Source: Coriobacteriales bacterium
GTDB lineage: Bacteria; Actinomycetota; Coriobacteriia; Coriobacteriales; UBA8131
Assembly: GCA_031264075.1 (NCBI GenBank)
Contig: JAISEO010000105.1
Coordinates: forward strand, 1 to 32,671
Reading direction: 5' to 3'
DNA length: 32,671 nt
Position numbers and translations under genes: made by a program. Below the pieces are notes generated by a model. That model made no database searches and was not told where the DNA came from. It saw only the letters and a program-made list of their open reading frames with translations. Positions 1-7,772 of this stretch are shown here, piece after piece (the stretch's first letter is position 1; each line of letters opens with the position of its first letter).

Positions 1-77
1 GTATTGTTAGTTTTTTTTTTTTTTTTGTTGTTTTTCGCCCCGCCGCCCCCCGCCCGGGGGGGGGGGGGGGGGGCCCC
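1..77. other. Homopolymer-rich contig edge, probable artefact
   Basis: The first bases are runs of T, then C, then 18 consecutive G (56-73), then four C. No promoter, repeat family or codon structure explains this. A second run of 14 G lies near the other end of the window (32557-32570). The pattern suggests read-end or assembly artefacts at contig termini, so any reading frame crossing this stretch should not be believed. Confidence 0.7.
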
Positions 78-171
78 TCATAGCTTAGTACAAGACCGCC
101 CCGCCCGCTATTTTGAGGGCACGCACAACCACAATACACACCACCACGAAGAGAACACCGCATGTCGCAAG

Positions 172-798
172 ATGGCGGTATTTTTGTGTAAGGGCGCAGA
201 TGCACGACGCGGCTTCACGCTTGTCGAGCTTATCGTTGTCATTGTCATACTGGGCATCTTGGCTGCCATAGCGGTGCCAGCACTCACAGGCTACATCGCC
301 AAGTCCGAGGACAAGGACTGGGAGATGCGGGCGCGCGACGTCTCCCAAGCGCTCCATGCCGTAATCGACGAATCCTACGCGGAGGGTGGCCTGGCAGCCC
401 AGACTCTTTATCTGAAGAACGGTAGTACATTTTCGTCGGGATTGAGGTACTTCAGCATCCAAATTCTGTCGTATGTCGGGTCAGGGGACAAGTATTCCTA
501 CTATCATCGGGCGTCTGCTCTACTGGGGGAAGAGTATCCGGCATTAGATACCGATGCGGGCGGTTGGAATTTATATCTCGTAGGCTCCTCTGATGCTACG
601 GCGCTTACGGCCGACGGGTTTTTCTGGGCTTTTTATCCGGACGGAAACGTCACCGGCGCCCCTTACATCTTCGTCACCTTCAGGATGAGTCCTATGCAGA
701 TGGCCGACGAAAAATTAGTCACGCTGCTTAACGCGATTCAAAACAACGGCACCTATGATCCTGCTGCAGGCTACCAAATCTACCATGCCGTCGTGTAG
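172..798 (+). CDS. Type IV pilin-like prepilin
   Basis: This 208-residue protein has a classic prepilin N-terminus: a short charged leader of about 14 residues ending ARRG, then FTLVELIVVIVILGILAAIA. That is the cleavage and methylation site (G|F), Glu5 of the mature protein and the hydrophobic N-terminal helix that packs in the pilus core. The ATG at 172 gives a normal leader length; the frame is open further upstream but runs into the homopolymer artefact, so a longer start is not credible. No strong ribosome site is visible. The rest is a globular domain rich in Tyr, Gly and Ala that I cannot assign to a subfamily. No pilus assembly genes are adjacent, so it is either an orphan pseudopilin or the end of a locus cut off by the contig edge. 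Confidence 0.8.
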   Translation: MAVFLCKGADARRGFTLVELIVVIVILGILAAIAVPALTGYIAKSEDKDWEMRARDVSQALHAVIDESYAEGGLAAQTLYLKNGSTFSSGLRYFSIQILSYVGSGDKYSYYHRASALLGEEYPALDTDAGGWNLYLVGSSDATALTADGFFWAFYPDGNVTGAPYIFVTFRMSPMQMADEKLVTLLNAIQNNGTYDPAAGYQIYHAVV

Positions 799-947
799 GT
801 TGACCCTGACGGCCCGCAGTGGGCGGTTTAGTTGCACTAGTGCTGAAACTGTCGCAAAACCATTATCGACAATTCGGTACGCCGGTTTTAACCTCTGCTA
901 CCATGGTATGTGATTCACAAGAGTATGCTGGAAAATCAGCTGTGGGT

Positions 948-990
948 CGCAAGAATTTGTTGCCGCAAGAATCGCAAGAATCGCAAGAAT
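948..990. repeat. Tandem 9-bp repeat CGCAAGAAT
   Basis: Three perfect contiguous copies of CGCAAGAAT occupy 964-990, with another copy at 948-956 and a partial CGC afterwards. They lie in the 259-base gap between the pilin-like gene and the Rpn-type gene, where I see no convincing gene. A short open frame across this gap (819-1031) has no recognisable protein content. Confidence 0.85.
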
Positions 991-1057
991 CGCCTGGACG
1001 CAAAGCATCATACCAACCACAGATGTGCTAAACTACTTTCTGAGAGGTGCTATACAG

Positions 1058-1900
1058 ATGACTGAGCTGAAATACAGATTCACCTACGACACGCTGTTCA
1101 AACTGCTGTTCGTCAACTTTCCTGGCCTGCTCAAACGTCTTGTCGCGGCAGTCCTTGCAATTCCGGCAGAAAGCATTACGGAGTTCGAGATAACCAACCC
1201 CGAGATACCGCCGGAGAGCCTGGGCGATAAGTTCTGCCGTCTTGACATCAACATGAGAGTTAATGGACAACGGGTCAACCTCGAGGTACAGGTCGCAAAC
1301 GAAGGTGACTATCCTGAACGTACGCTGTACCACTGGGCAAGGGAGTACTCCTCTGCACTTCAGGCGGGCAGTTCCTACTCCTCACTCCCGCGCACCATCA
1401 TTATCAGCATCGTGGATTTTCCGCTCTTTGATTGTACAGAATATCATTCAGAGTTCCGTCCGCTCGAAGTCAGGCGCTATGAGCTCCTGTCCGACAAGAT
1501 GACGATGCATTACTTCGAGCTCCGCAAACTCCCAAGAGACATCGACACAGAAGACGAGCTGGAACTGATGCTCTCGCTTTTCGGCGCGAAGACAGAGGAG
1601 GAACTCAAACAACTTGAAGCATTGGAGGTACCTATCGTGAATCAGGCAATAGGAGCATATCGGGAGATAACCGTCTCCCCCGAATTCCGCGAACTGGAGC
1701 GTTTGCGCTCCGATGCCCGCCACAATGAGGCGTCAGCGCTGCAACATGCCCGACAAGAGGAACGAGAACTTATCAATACCAAGTGGCAAGGCGTAGTCGC
1801 CGACAGAGATGCCGCACTTGCCGACAGAGACGCTGCAATTGCCGACAGAGACGCCGAGATCGCACGGCTTCGCGCCAAGCTCGACGCAACCAAGCAGTAA
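1058..1900 (+). CDS. Rpn family (PD-(D/E)XK) nuclease/putative transposase
   Basis: The 280-residue product begins MTELKYRFTYDTLFKLLF and continues with the pattern of the Rpn/PDDEXK_2 family, recombination-promoting nucleases often annotated as putative transposases. The region with D-I-N-M-R then V-N-L-E-V-Q-V (about residues 66-82) fits the D...ExQ nuclease core of this family. The ATG at 1058 is chosen because AGAGGTGC precedes it at proper spacing; an in-frame upstream start at 1025 lacks such a site. The C-terminal 40 residues are a charged coiled-coil-like tail with three near-identical heptads, ADRDAAL, ADRDAAI and ADRDAEI, also repetitive in the DNA. The gene stands alone in an accessory region. 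Nuclease family is well supported; a biological role is not. Confidence 0.85.
   Translation: MTELKYRFTYDTLFKLLFVNFPGLLKRLVAAVLAIPAESITEFEITNPEIPPESLGDKFCRLDINMRVNGQRVNLEVQVANEGDYPERTLYHWAREYSSALQAGSSYSSLPRTIIISIVDFPLFDCTEYHSEFRPLEVRRYELLSDKMTMHYFELRKLPRDIDTEDELELMLSLFGAKTEEELKQLEALEVPIVNQAIGAYREITVSPEFRELERLRSDARHNEASALQHARQEERELINTKWQGVVADRDAALADRDAAIADRDAEIARLRAKLDATKQ
1799..1861 (+). repeat. Three tandem 21-bp units coding heptads
   Basis: Three in-frame 21-bp units starting GCCGACAGAGA encode ADRDA(A/E)(L/I) at the C-terminus of the Rpn-family gene. Because the unit is 21 bp, copy-number change would keep the frame and only alter the length of the predicted coiled-coil tail. Confidence 0.85.
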
Positions 1901-2144
1901 CAACACTACGACAAGCGGTCGAGTGATACCTTGTATCGAATTAATGCCACGACCATTCCTTTCCGTCTTTGCGAGCGAGGGCGTAACAGATTGTGAGGAA
2001 TGACATGACACCGTGCGCTAACAAGGAAAAAGATTTCGGTGTATTTCTGATTTATCGCCTCGCGGAGCGGTGGGGTAAGACAAGGGTTATGCCAACCCCT
2101 TACTCACACTGCCAATAATCACCTGCTACGGAACAGGACACTCA

Positions 2145-2483
2145 TTGACCTCAGACGAGCTGGAAAGACTCGAAGCTGAACTCAGGGAGCTACTAAAGTC
2201 TCGCTCAAAGATTGACGCACGTATCACTGAGGTAGAACACGAAATTGCCGAATACAAAAGAAAGTTTGAGCCCGAACCCGGCCAGCTTTTCAAGCTCGAG
2301 CCTCTGCCCGACCTTCTGGATAGCGTGAGCGATACAGCGTCAATCGTCAGGAAATCAAGCACGCTGGACGACAAGTATCAGCTGTTCCTGTCGCTCTTTG
2401 CGGGAAGGCCGGACGTGCACGCCAGGCGATTCGAAAGAGGGGATGGCACCTCGAGGAAGTACCCCGATAAGATATTATTTTAG
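2145..2483 (+). pseudogene. TOTE conflict-system protein, N-terminal remnant
   Basis: The 112-residue frame starts at a TTG with AGGA seven bases upstream. It opens with a coiled coil (residues 1-45) and then has LDDKYQLFLSLFAGRPDVHA, the N-terminal signature seen before the primase domain in TOTE conflict-system proteins (typically ...LFRSLFRGREDVYARRW...). Homology ends abruptly after about residue 98, and a stop follows 14 codons later; the primase and most of the helicase are missing. The C-terminal part of the same kind of protein reappears at about 4109-4996 on the same strand, so the two pieces look like one gene broken by deletion and replacement of its middle. Family identity is from recalled motifs, not a search. 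Confidence 0.65.
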
Positions 2484-2573
2484 AAAACCCCTGAGTAGCC
2501 GATTTTCTTCGAGTTCTCAGGCTTTATCTGCATCAGCAAATTACGACTGTGCTCAATGTGAGTAACGAAAATA

Positions 2574-2582
2574 TGCTATAGT
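2574..2582 (+). promoter_or_regulatory. Extended -10 promoter for the leader RNA and cargo genes
   Basis: TGCTATAGT is a good extended -10 element (TG-N-TATAGT). Transcription would be expected to begin about seven bases later, around 2589, immediately before the long stem of the structured RNA at 2591. No clear -35 is visible, which is acceptable for an extended -10 promoter. Confidence 0.45.
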
Positions 2583-2583
2583 A

Positions 2584-2697
2584 GTCGATGCCAAATCACA
2601 CGACACCCTCATAGGGGTCTTTTGCCGCTTTCAATCACCGAGCAGAAGGGCATCTGCCCATCATGGGTGATTGAAAATCTCCGTGTGGTTTGGCGAC
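2584..2697 (+). ncRNA. Structured leader RNA of unknown family
   Basis: An outer stem pairs 2591-2602 (CCAAATCACACG) with 2682-2693 (CGTGTGGTTTGG), 12 base pairs with one G-U, and can extend by GTCG 2584-2587 with CGAC 2694-2697 past a 3-base bulge. Inside are a small hairpin (ACCC/GGGT around 2605-2618) and an 11-bp perfect stem, TTTCAATCACC 2629-2639 with GGTGATTGAAA 2666-2676, capped by GGGC-ATCT-GCCC (2648-2659). A further hairpin, GAAGG/CCTTC, follows at about 2699-2715. This is a closed multi-branch fold just downstream of a probable -10 and about 100 bases before the AGGAGG of the next gene. I do not recognise it as a known riboswitch. It fills most of the 312-base gap before 2796. Confidence 0.55.
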
Positions 2698-2795
2698 CGA
2701 AGGCGGATGTCCTTCTTCCTATGACTAGAAGTCAATAAGAATGATGGATGCCTTGAGTTCAGCGTATGTGAAACAGACAACAGGAGGTTATCATC

Positions 2796-3554
2796 ATGGC
2801 GTTTTCAGAATCATTAACTATGGCTTTGACAGCGAAAGAGGATTGGACTGGCTATACCTTTGCCGAGGTTAGGTCTGCAATTGAAGCTGGATTAGCACTC
2901 ACGCTCAGTCCGCCGGGCGGCGAGGAGGAGTGTGAATTTTGGAGCGAAAGATGCAAAAACGAAATCGATTACTTGTTATATGTGTTTGCAGGCACACAGT
3001 TGCTATATACGATGATTTATCCAGATATGGGAATAGAAGAGGTACTCAAAAAATGCAATGGCGAGGCAATTGATAAGAACGGGAAGCGCAACTTCTTTGT
3101 GTGCTATTTGAACACATATTTCTATCGATACATTAAAAATATCGAGATACCAAAAATTCAAGAGATTGTCAAAGTCAATCCAGAGTTGTCGCGAAAACAA
3201 GCAATCGATTTCTACATCACCCAGCTTCTCTATTTTGACGTGGTGAAGGCAAATGAGGGGATGTTTTTCATATATGAGGACATCAATGATGTGCCATCAC
3301 AACGAAAACATGCGCTCAATGAAATTGCAAACAAGGTTGTTGCCGCGCTAGCAGACAATGACGAGCGGGCTTTGTTCGAGAACATTTTTCTGCTAATGAC
3401 TTTCTTCGCTGGCTCGAACTTCCGACGTGTACATGCCTCCGTGACCGCAATCATAGGAATCGGAATGGCGGATTTCAGACAGCTTTTCCACGATAACCTT
3501 GACCGCATTATCGAGAATAAAGGCAACATAAGAATTGGTGGTATCACAGCGTGA
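2796..3554 (+). CDS. Unrecognised protein, 252 aa (cargo gene 1)
   Basis: I do not recognise this protein. It starts at an ATG with a strong AGGAGG eight bases upstream. It is predicted soluble and helical, rich in aromatic and charged residues, with no signal peptide or clear membrane span apart from a moderately hydrophobic stretch near residues 195-225 (FENIFLLMTFFAG and VTAIIGIGM). Two Cys-containing patches (EEECEFWSERC near residues 45-55) are present but do not form an obvious metal site. Base composition and codon use are more AT-rich than the flanking operons, suggesting transfer. It lies between the two TOTE remnants and behind the structured leader RNA, and is followed 30 bases later by a second small gene with its own ribosome site. 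Confidence 0.75.
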   Translation: MAFSESLTMALTAKEDWTGYTFAEVRSAIEAGLALTLSPPGGEEECEFWSERCKNEIDYLLYVFAGTQLLYTMIYPDMGIEEVLKKCNGEAIDKNGKRNFFVCYLNTYFYRYIKNIEIPKIQEIVKVNPELSRKQAIDFYITQLLYFDVVKANEGMFFIYEDINDVPSQRKHALNEIANKVVAALADNDERALFENIFLLMTFFAGSNFRRVHASVTAIIGIGMADFRQLFHDNLDRIIENKGNIRIGGITA

Positions 3555-3584
3555 AAGAAAAGGTCGTTTAGAGAGGAGAGTCTT

Positions 3585-3872
3585 ATGGGATTTTTCAGTA
3601 ATAAAAATGAAAGAATGCAATCTGCGCAAATGCCTGACTTAGATGAAGTTGCGAAATGGTCGCCAACATTAGCTTTAATGATGGATCCAAGTATTTCACT
3701 TAGAGAAAAACGTATCCGCCTGAATGAGCAGCTTGCCAAGGAAGGATTGCCCCAGTACAACACCGATGAGGAGATGTTTTATGATATCGTTAAGGGCAAT
3801 AGAAGTGATGCCGAATTTGAGAAAGACATCGCGGCGGCACAAGAATACCTAAGACGTGCTGAGCCTCAATAA
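3585..3872 (+). CDS. Unrecognised small protein, 95 aa (cargo gene 2)
   Basis: The ATG at 3585 follows AGAGGAGAG at good spacing, 30 bases after the stop of the 252-residue gene, so the two are probably co-transcribed. The product is a charged, helical, soluble protein (MGFFSNKNERMQSAQM at the N-terminus, ending in a Glu/Ala-rich helix) with no family I can name. Its AT-richer codon use matches its partner and not the GC-rich neighbours. Size and arrangement would fit a small regulator, antitoxin or immunity partner, but that is only a guess from context. Just after the stop, TAATATG occurs twice in tandem. Confidence 0.7.
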   Translation: MGFFSNKNERMQSAQMPDLDEVAKWSPTLALMMDPSISLREKRIRLNEQLAKEGLPQYNTDEEMFYDIVKGNRSDAEFEKDIAAAQEYLRRAEPQ

Positions 3873-4108
3873 TATGTAATATGTAGCTTTTTTACGAATT
3901 CAACAATACAGTTTATTAGTATTCTATTTGTTGGTGCACTCGAGGTTGTCTTCCCAATGGATGACGTGGACGAATATGGGAACAAAAAGAAGTTGGCTTC
4001 GAGTACATGGATGGGCAGGGCAAAGATGGCTACTAGCGGAGAACCAAGAAGCGGTTCAACTATGCGTGTTCTGGAGGGCTGATGTCTCCCCGATGTACAG
4101 GAGATTGA

Positions 4109-4996
4109 GGGACGATTACATATCCGCAGTCGGGTTTTTATGTCCTTATCAACAGAACGGATCACGTGTGCGAGCTTGCCGAGGCACTGAGCAGCAGCTG
4201 CGAGAACATGATAGTTCTTCTGGGCAAGCAGAGCGCCAAAGAGAAGCGCGAGGCGTATGAGCGCCTGACCACCTTGCCCAAAGACGCCCAGTTCGTGATA
4301 ATCGCTACCGGAAAACTTGCCGGCGAGGGCTTTGACTATCCGAGGCTTGACACGCTGTTTCTGGCTGTGCCCATATCCTGGAAGGGGCGTATCGCCCAAT
4401 ACGCCGGGAGGCTTCACAGGGTGTATGAGGGCAAGAACGACGTCCATATCTACGACTATGTCGATACCAACATCCCCCTGCTCGATAATATGTACCACAC
4501 AAGGATCAAGGGATATAAGGCAATTGGGTACAAAGTGCTCGTCAACTCCGATACGGACACAAACGCCACAACCCAAAGCTTCATCTATGACAAGGACGAC
4601 TACTGGGAGGAGTTCCAAAAGGACAGCGAAGGGGCAGGGAGTGAGCTGGTCATCGCAAGCCCCAGGATGCAGATGCACCAGGTTGCACGGGCGCTTGATA
4701 CACTGGCTTCTCCGCTGCTTCGAAGCGTAAAGATCACCGTCGTAACCCTCCCGCTTGAAGAACACCCTGTCACCGACCGCCCCGCTGCAGAGGCATGCCT
4801 CGATCTCTTGAACAAGCAAGGCATCAAGGTCATCACCAAACCCGGGCTCCACCAAAAGATGGCAATCATCGACCAAGGCATCATCTGGTACGGGAGCCTG
4901 AACTTCCTCGGCAACGCGAGGAAGACCGACAACCTGATGCGCTTCCAGGAGCCAGGCATCGCGCAGAAGCTGCTTGTCGAGCTTAATCAGCTGTGA
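4109..4996 (+). pseudogene. TOTE conflict-system helicase, C-terminal remnant with PLD-like domain
   Basis: Reading in frame from just after a stop at 4106-4108, the translation matches the C-terminal part of TOTE-type DEAD/DEAH helicases: a motif IV-like stretch (SGFYVLINRTDHVCELAEAL), motif V (IATGKLAGEGFDYPRLDTLF), motif VI (QYAGRLHR), then IYDYVDTNIPLLDNMYHTR and GYKAIGY. A phospholipase-D-like tail follows with IASPRMQMHQV, LHQKMAIID and IIWYGSLNFLG, i.e. an H-x-K site typical of these proteins. The RecA-1 lobe and primase are absent, and a GTG at 4166 is the first possible start inside the homologous region. The stretch 3873-4108 holds no intact gene and only frameshifted scraps. With 2145-2483 it marks a broken conflict-system gene. 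Confidence 0.7.
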
Positions 4997-5121
4997 GTGA
5001 GGCAGGAATCATGGCTCAACAGTACACTACTTCTGTATCCTTGGTAACAGAAATGCGAAGTATTGGCCGTTGCTCAAGACCATGAATATTACCCGATCTT
5101 TCTTTATGGAGAACTAAAAAC

Positions 5122-5541
5122 TCACGCCTCGCCACGCCGCTTCCTCATCTCCTCAGTAATGTCCTTGAGCTGCGACTCACTCACAATAACGAACCAGGGG
5201 CCTGGACGCTGTGAGTATCTGACTATCCCACGCATATGCTTTGTGAATACAGCTGCCATGTTGCTGAATCTCATGTTCTGATGTACTAAACAGAGTAGCC
5301 TCACGTTGTTTTGAAAAACAGCTTCGCGCTCTATCCTGTTCTTTCTGATGTTTGAGTCTTTGGTAACGAAGAGCAGTTGTTTGCGTCCCGCAAGCTCAAG
5401 GATTTCAAGATCAAGAGCATCTTCCCTGCCAAACTCGTCGAAGACCGTCGTAGTCTTAAAGCCTTTGCTACGGAATAGCTCAGGAATCCTGCTGGTTCCG
5501 AGGCAATGGTCAATCAGAGCATCAGGCAGCAAGTCTGACAT
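5122..5541 (-). CDS. VapC45-like PIN-domain toxin
   Basis: The 139-residue protein resembles the VapC45 PIN-like family: an N-terminal acidic site (LIDHCLG), a central FDEFGREDALDLEIL, FVTKDSNIRKN containing the TKD and N residues of the nuclease core, and RPGPWFVIVSE near the end. PIN toxins of this class are RNases. It overlaps the upstream gene by 20 bases, so it is translated after the antitoxin, as usual for such pairs. Length is close to the mycobacterial VapC45 (about 138 residues). Function is inferred from family recall and gene pairing. Confidence 0.75.
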   Translation of the reverse strand: MSDLLPDALIDHCLGTSRIPELFRSKGFKTTTVFDEFGREDALDLEILELAGRKQLLFVTKDSNIRKNRIEREAVFQNNVRLLCLVHQNMRFSNMAAVFTKHMRGIVRYSQRPGPWFVIVSESQLKDITEEMRKRRGEA

Positions 5542-6172
5542 AAGGGCGGATCATATCCTCAACGGCCAGTTCATTAATTTGAAATTCTTCAGCGATTGCC
5601 TTTACCGGCTCTCTTGCTTTGAACAGGCTGATGACATCCTCAACCCGTGTTCGCGTGCCCTCGATAACCGCTTGGCCATAGGCAATTCGTGGATCGGCAA
5701 TAACATCAGTCGAGCCATATACTCTGAGACGTAGCGCCTGCGGGTAGTCATCATCGGCCCATCTGATCAGCTTGAGCCCTTCGTCTATAACTTTGGGGAT
5801 ACCGATTTGCAGATCTCTGGCACGTGTCCACTCTGCATCACGTGAATCGAGCGCATAGTTGATGAGTATGTCTTTGCCATCAGTAGCCAGGCAGTCTTTC
5901 TTCAGCAGCTCATCGCCCAACTCTTTGCGAACAACAAGCATGCCGGAAGCTATTGCCTGGAGGGAGAGGCCAAGTTCACGAAAGAGGATGAAGAGCTGTG
6001 CCTCAACGAGAGCTGCAAACGGCAGACGTGGACCTCTCGGCGTCTCAGGTGTGCCTACCGTCAGCAAATGATCTTTGTTAACCCAGTACCGCAGAGTAGC
6101 AGGGTTCAAATCCAAGTATTGTGCTGCCTGGTTGGTAGTGTAAAGGGGGTCTGTAAGGCGCTCGTCGAACAA
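5522..6172 (-). CDS. VapB45-like antitoxin with MerR-type HTH and DUF433
   Basis: The 216-residue product has an N-terminal MerR-like helix-turn-helix (YTTNQAAQYLDLNPATLRYW, about residues 11-30), a middle helical region, and a C-terminal DUF433 segment (RIAYGQAVIEGTRTRVEDVI, then VKAIAEEFQINELAVEDMI). This is the architecture of antitoxins paired with VapC45-type PIN proteins, and the toxin gene follows with a 20-base overlap. The start is TTG at 6172, supported by AAAGGAG six bases upstream (6179-6185). An inverted repeat over the promoter suggests autoregulation by the HTH domain. Confidence 0.8.
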   Translation of the reverse strand: MFDERLTDPLYTTNQAAQYLDLNPATLRYWVNKDHLLTVGTPETPRGPRLPFAALVEAQLFILFRELGLSLQAIASGMLVVRKELGDELLKKDCLATDGKDILINYALDSRDAEWTRARDLQIGIPKVIDEGLKLIRWADDDYPQALRLRVYGSTDVIADPRIAYGQAVIEGTRTRVEDVISLFKAREPVKAIAEEFQINELAVEDMIRPYVRLAA

Positions 6173-6178
6173 TGCACG

Positions 6179-6206
6179 CTCCTTTCAAATAACTCAGGTT
6201 ATTCTA
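6179..6206 (-). promoter_or_regulatory. Autoregulated promoter and RBS of the VapBC45-like pair
   Basis: On the minus strand, TAGAAT (6206-6201) is a good -10. It overlaps the inverted repeat AATAAC-N4-GTTATT (6188-6203), a likely operator for the antitoxin's own HTH. AAAGGAG (6185-6179) is the ribosome site that fixes the TTG start. No convincing -35 is seen. Confidence 0.5.
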
Positions 6207-6333
6207 ACACACTGAAACCTCAGTCGTTGAAGTCCGTCAATGCCATATTTGTGGAACCGACTCCAAAAAACTATGGAGAGCTTGGGGAGGCCCTGGCGCT
6301 ATAAGGCAGAGCCCCCTACCTTGTCGGCATACT

Positions 6334-7629
6334 CTACCTGATGCAGAAGGCAGCATACAGAGGCACGGCCTTTATCTGATTTTCAAAGCCAAAGTTCTTC
6401 GCGGAACAACGGATTGCATAGGAAGACTGGTACTTCTCGCGAAAGATGGTCAGGCTCTTTGAGCGGACGCTATCGCCCGATTTCACTTCAAGTGGTACCA
6501 CGCGGCCCTCGCTGTCTGTAATCACAAAATCAACCTCGGCATACCGTGGCTTGCCCCAATACAGGGGAGAGAACCCGTTGCTCACCAGGTGCTGCATGAC
6601 ATAATTCTCCGCCAGAGCACCTTTGAAGAGCGTCGAGGCGAGCTCATCTTCTAAGATGTCGATTGGATTGACCTCGTATCGGGAGCATAAAAGCCCCACA
6701 TCAGACAGGTATACCTTGAAGGCGTCAGGGTTCTCAAAGGCCTTCAAGGGAGAGAGCCCGCTTGTGGTTTCGTTGCACCTGAGCGTCAATCGCGCGGCAT
6801 CCAACCAGGCCAAAGGGTAGAGGAACTGGCTCGCTCTTGCTCCGCTCCTAACCGCGCTGTACTGGAACTTCCGGTTCTCCTTGAGCAGTTGCCTGGACAG
6901 GCTGTTATAGGCTTCCAGTATCCTTACCGTCTCATTGGCATCCGCATACCTGGTGATGTCGGCTATGTACGAATCCATAATAGTCTCATGAATCACACCC
7001 AAAGTTGTGTAGTCCCTGCTTTGGGCGAACGCAGCTACAACCTCCGGCATGCCACCTACGATAAGATACTGCCGATAGAAGTCCAAGGCGAGTGTATGCA
7101 GCGGGAAGCCGTGCATGGCCTCGTAACTTTCCCTGATGGCCTCGCTCAGCAGCTGCCTTTCCAACGCCCACAGAAACTCCTCAAAGTCCATCGGGTACAG
7201 TGTCATCATATCAACCTTGCCCACGGGATACGAGATCTTCTTTCTGGAGACAGCGATTCCGAGCAGGCTTCCCGCAGCAACGACGTGAAACTCTGGCGCA
7301 TCCTCCTGAAAATACTTGAGCGAGGTCAGCGCTCGCTCCGATGCCTGGACTTCATCAAGGAATATAAGGGTTCGGTCCGGCTCGATTTGCTTCCCATGGA
7401 TAGCTGAAAGCAGGCCGACAAGACGTTGTGGATCTATATTACCGTCGAAGATATTGGCGGCCTGCTGTGACTTCTCAAGATTGAAGTAGGCCAGATCCTC
7501 AAAATGATTCTGCCCAAAGTCGCGGACGATGAAGGTCTTGCCAGTTTGACGCGCGCCATTCAATATGAGTGGTTTACGCCTTGGGTTGTTCTTCCAGCCA
7601 AGCAAGTCTTGTGTTATCTTTCTTTCCAT
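6334..7629 (-). CDS. AAA family ATPase with DUF4143 and C-terminal nuclease-like domain
   Basis: The 431-residue protein has Walker A GARQTGKT (residues 25-32), Walker B LIFLDEVQ (88-95), a sensor-like VVAAGSLLG, and the MTLYPMDFEEFLWA segment typical of the ATPases linked to DUF4143. The C-terminal part has YAEVDFVITD and PLEVKSG, the residues of a PD-(D/E)XK-like core (around 375-400). Such proteins are common in mobile or accessory regions of gut bacteria; substrates are unknown. The ATG at 7629 has GAGG upstream. On the minus strand an extended -10 TGCTACACT lies in the 143-base gap upstream, so it probably has its own promoter. Confidence 0.9.
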   Translation of the reverse strand: MERKITQDLLGWKNNPRRKPLILNGARQTGKTFIVRDFGQNHFEDLAYFNLEKSQQAANIFDGNIDPQRLVGLLSAIHGKQIEPDRTLIFLDEVQASERALTSLKYFQEDAPEFHVVAAGSLLGIAVSRKKISYPVGKVDMMTLYPMDFEEFLWALERQLLSEAIRESYEAMHGFPLHTLALDFYRQYLIVGGMPEVVAAFAQSRDYTTLGVIHETIMDSYIADITRYADANETVRILEAYNSLSRQLLKENRKFQYSAVRSGARASQFLYPLAWLDAARLTLRCNETTSGLSPLKAFENPDAFKVYLSDVGLLCSRYEVNPIDILEDELASTLFKGALAENYVMQHLVSNGFSPLYWGKPRYAEVDFVITDSEGRVVPLEVKSGDSVRSKSLTIFREKYQSSYAIRCSAKNFGFENQIKAVPLYAAFCIR

Positions 7630-7772
7630 TGGGTATCCTCACGGTTTGGAATGCACTTATCGGTTCGTTATACCCAGTGTAGCAGTTATTTACCAAAAAG
7701 TGTTGTAAAATACATTTTTTATCAGTAATTTTGCGTTAGCTACAGCAAAAAATCGTAGATAAAGCATAGGAC

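Noticed and set aside
819-1031. Small gene between the pilin and the Rpn gene
   Set aside because: No convincing start site, and its C-terminus is made of the 9-bp tandem repeat; no protein-like composition.
2629-2676. CRISPR-like repeat because of the GATTGAAA end
   Set aside because: The sequence occurs as two arms of one hairpin, not as direct repeats with spacers.
2584-2795. Retron msr/msd locus
   Set aside because: The outer and inner stems resemble that layout, but the downstream gene has no reverse transcriptase motifs such as YADD.
3866-4876. Long open frame on the minus strand
   Set aside because: It is antisense to the TOTE helicase remnant, whose motifs are clear on the plus strand; the minus translation has no family-like features.
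6100-6140. T-arm-like sequence (GGGTTCAAATCC) suggesting a tRNA gene
   Set aside because: It lies inside the antitoxin coding region on the other strand and no cloverleaf or acceptor stem can be drawn around it.
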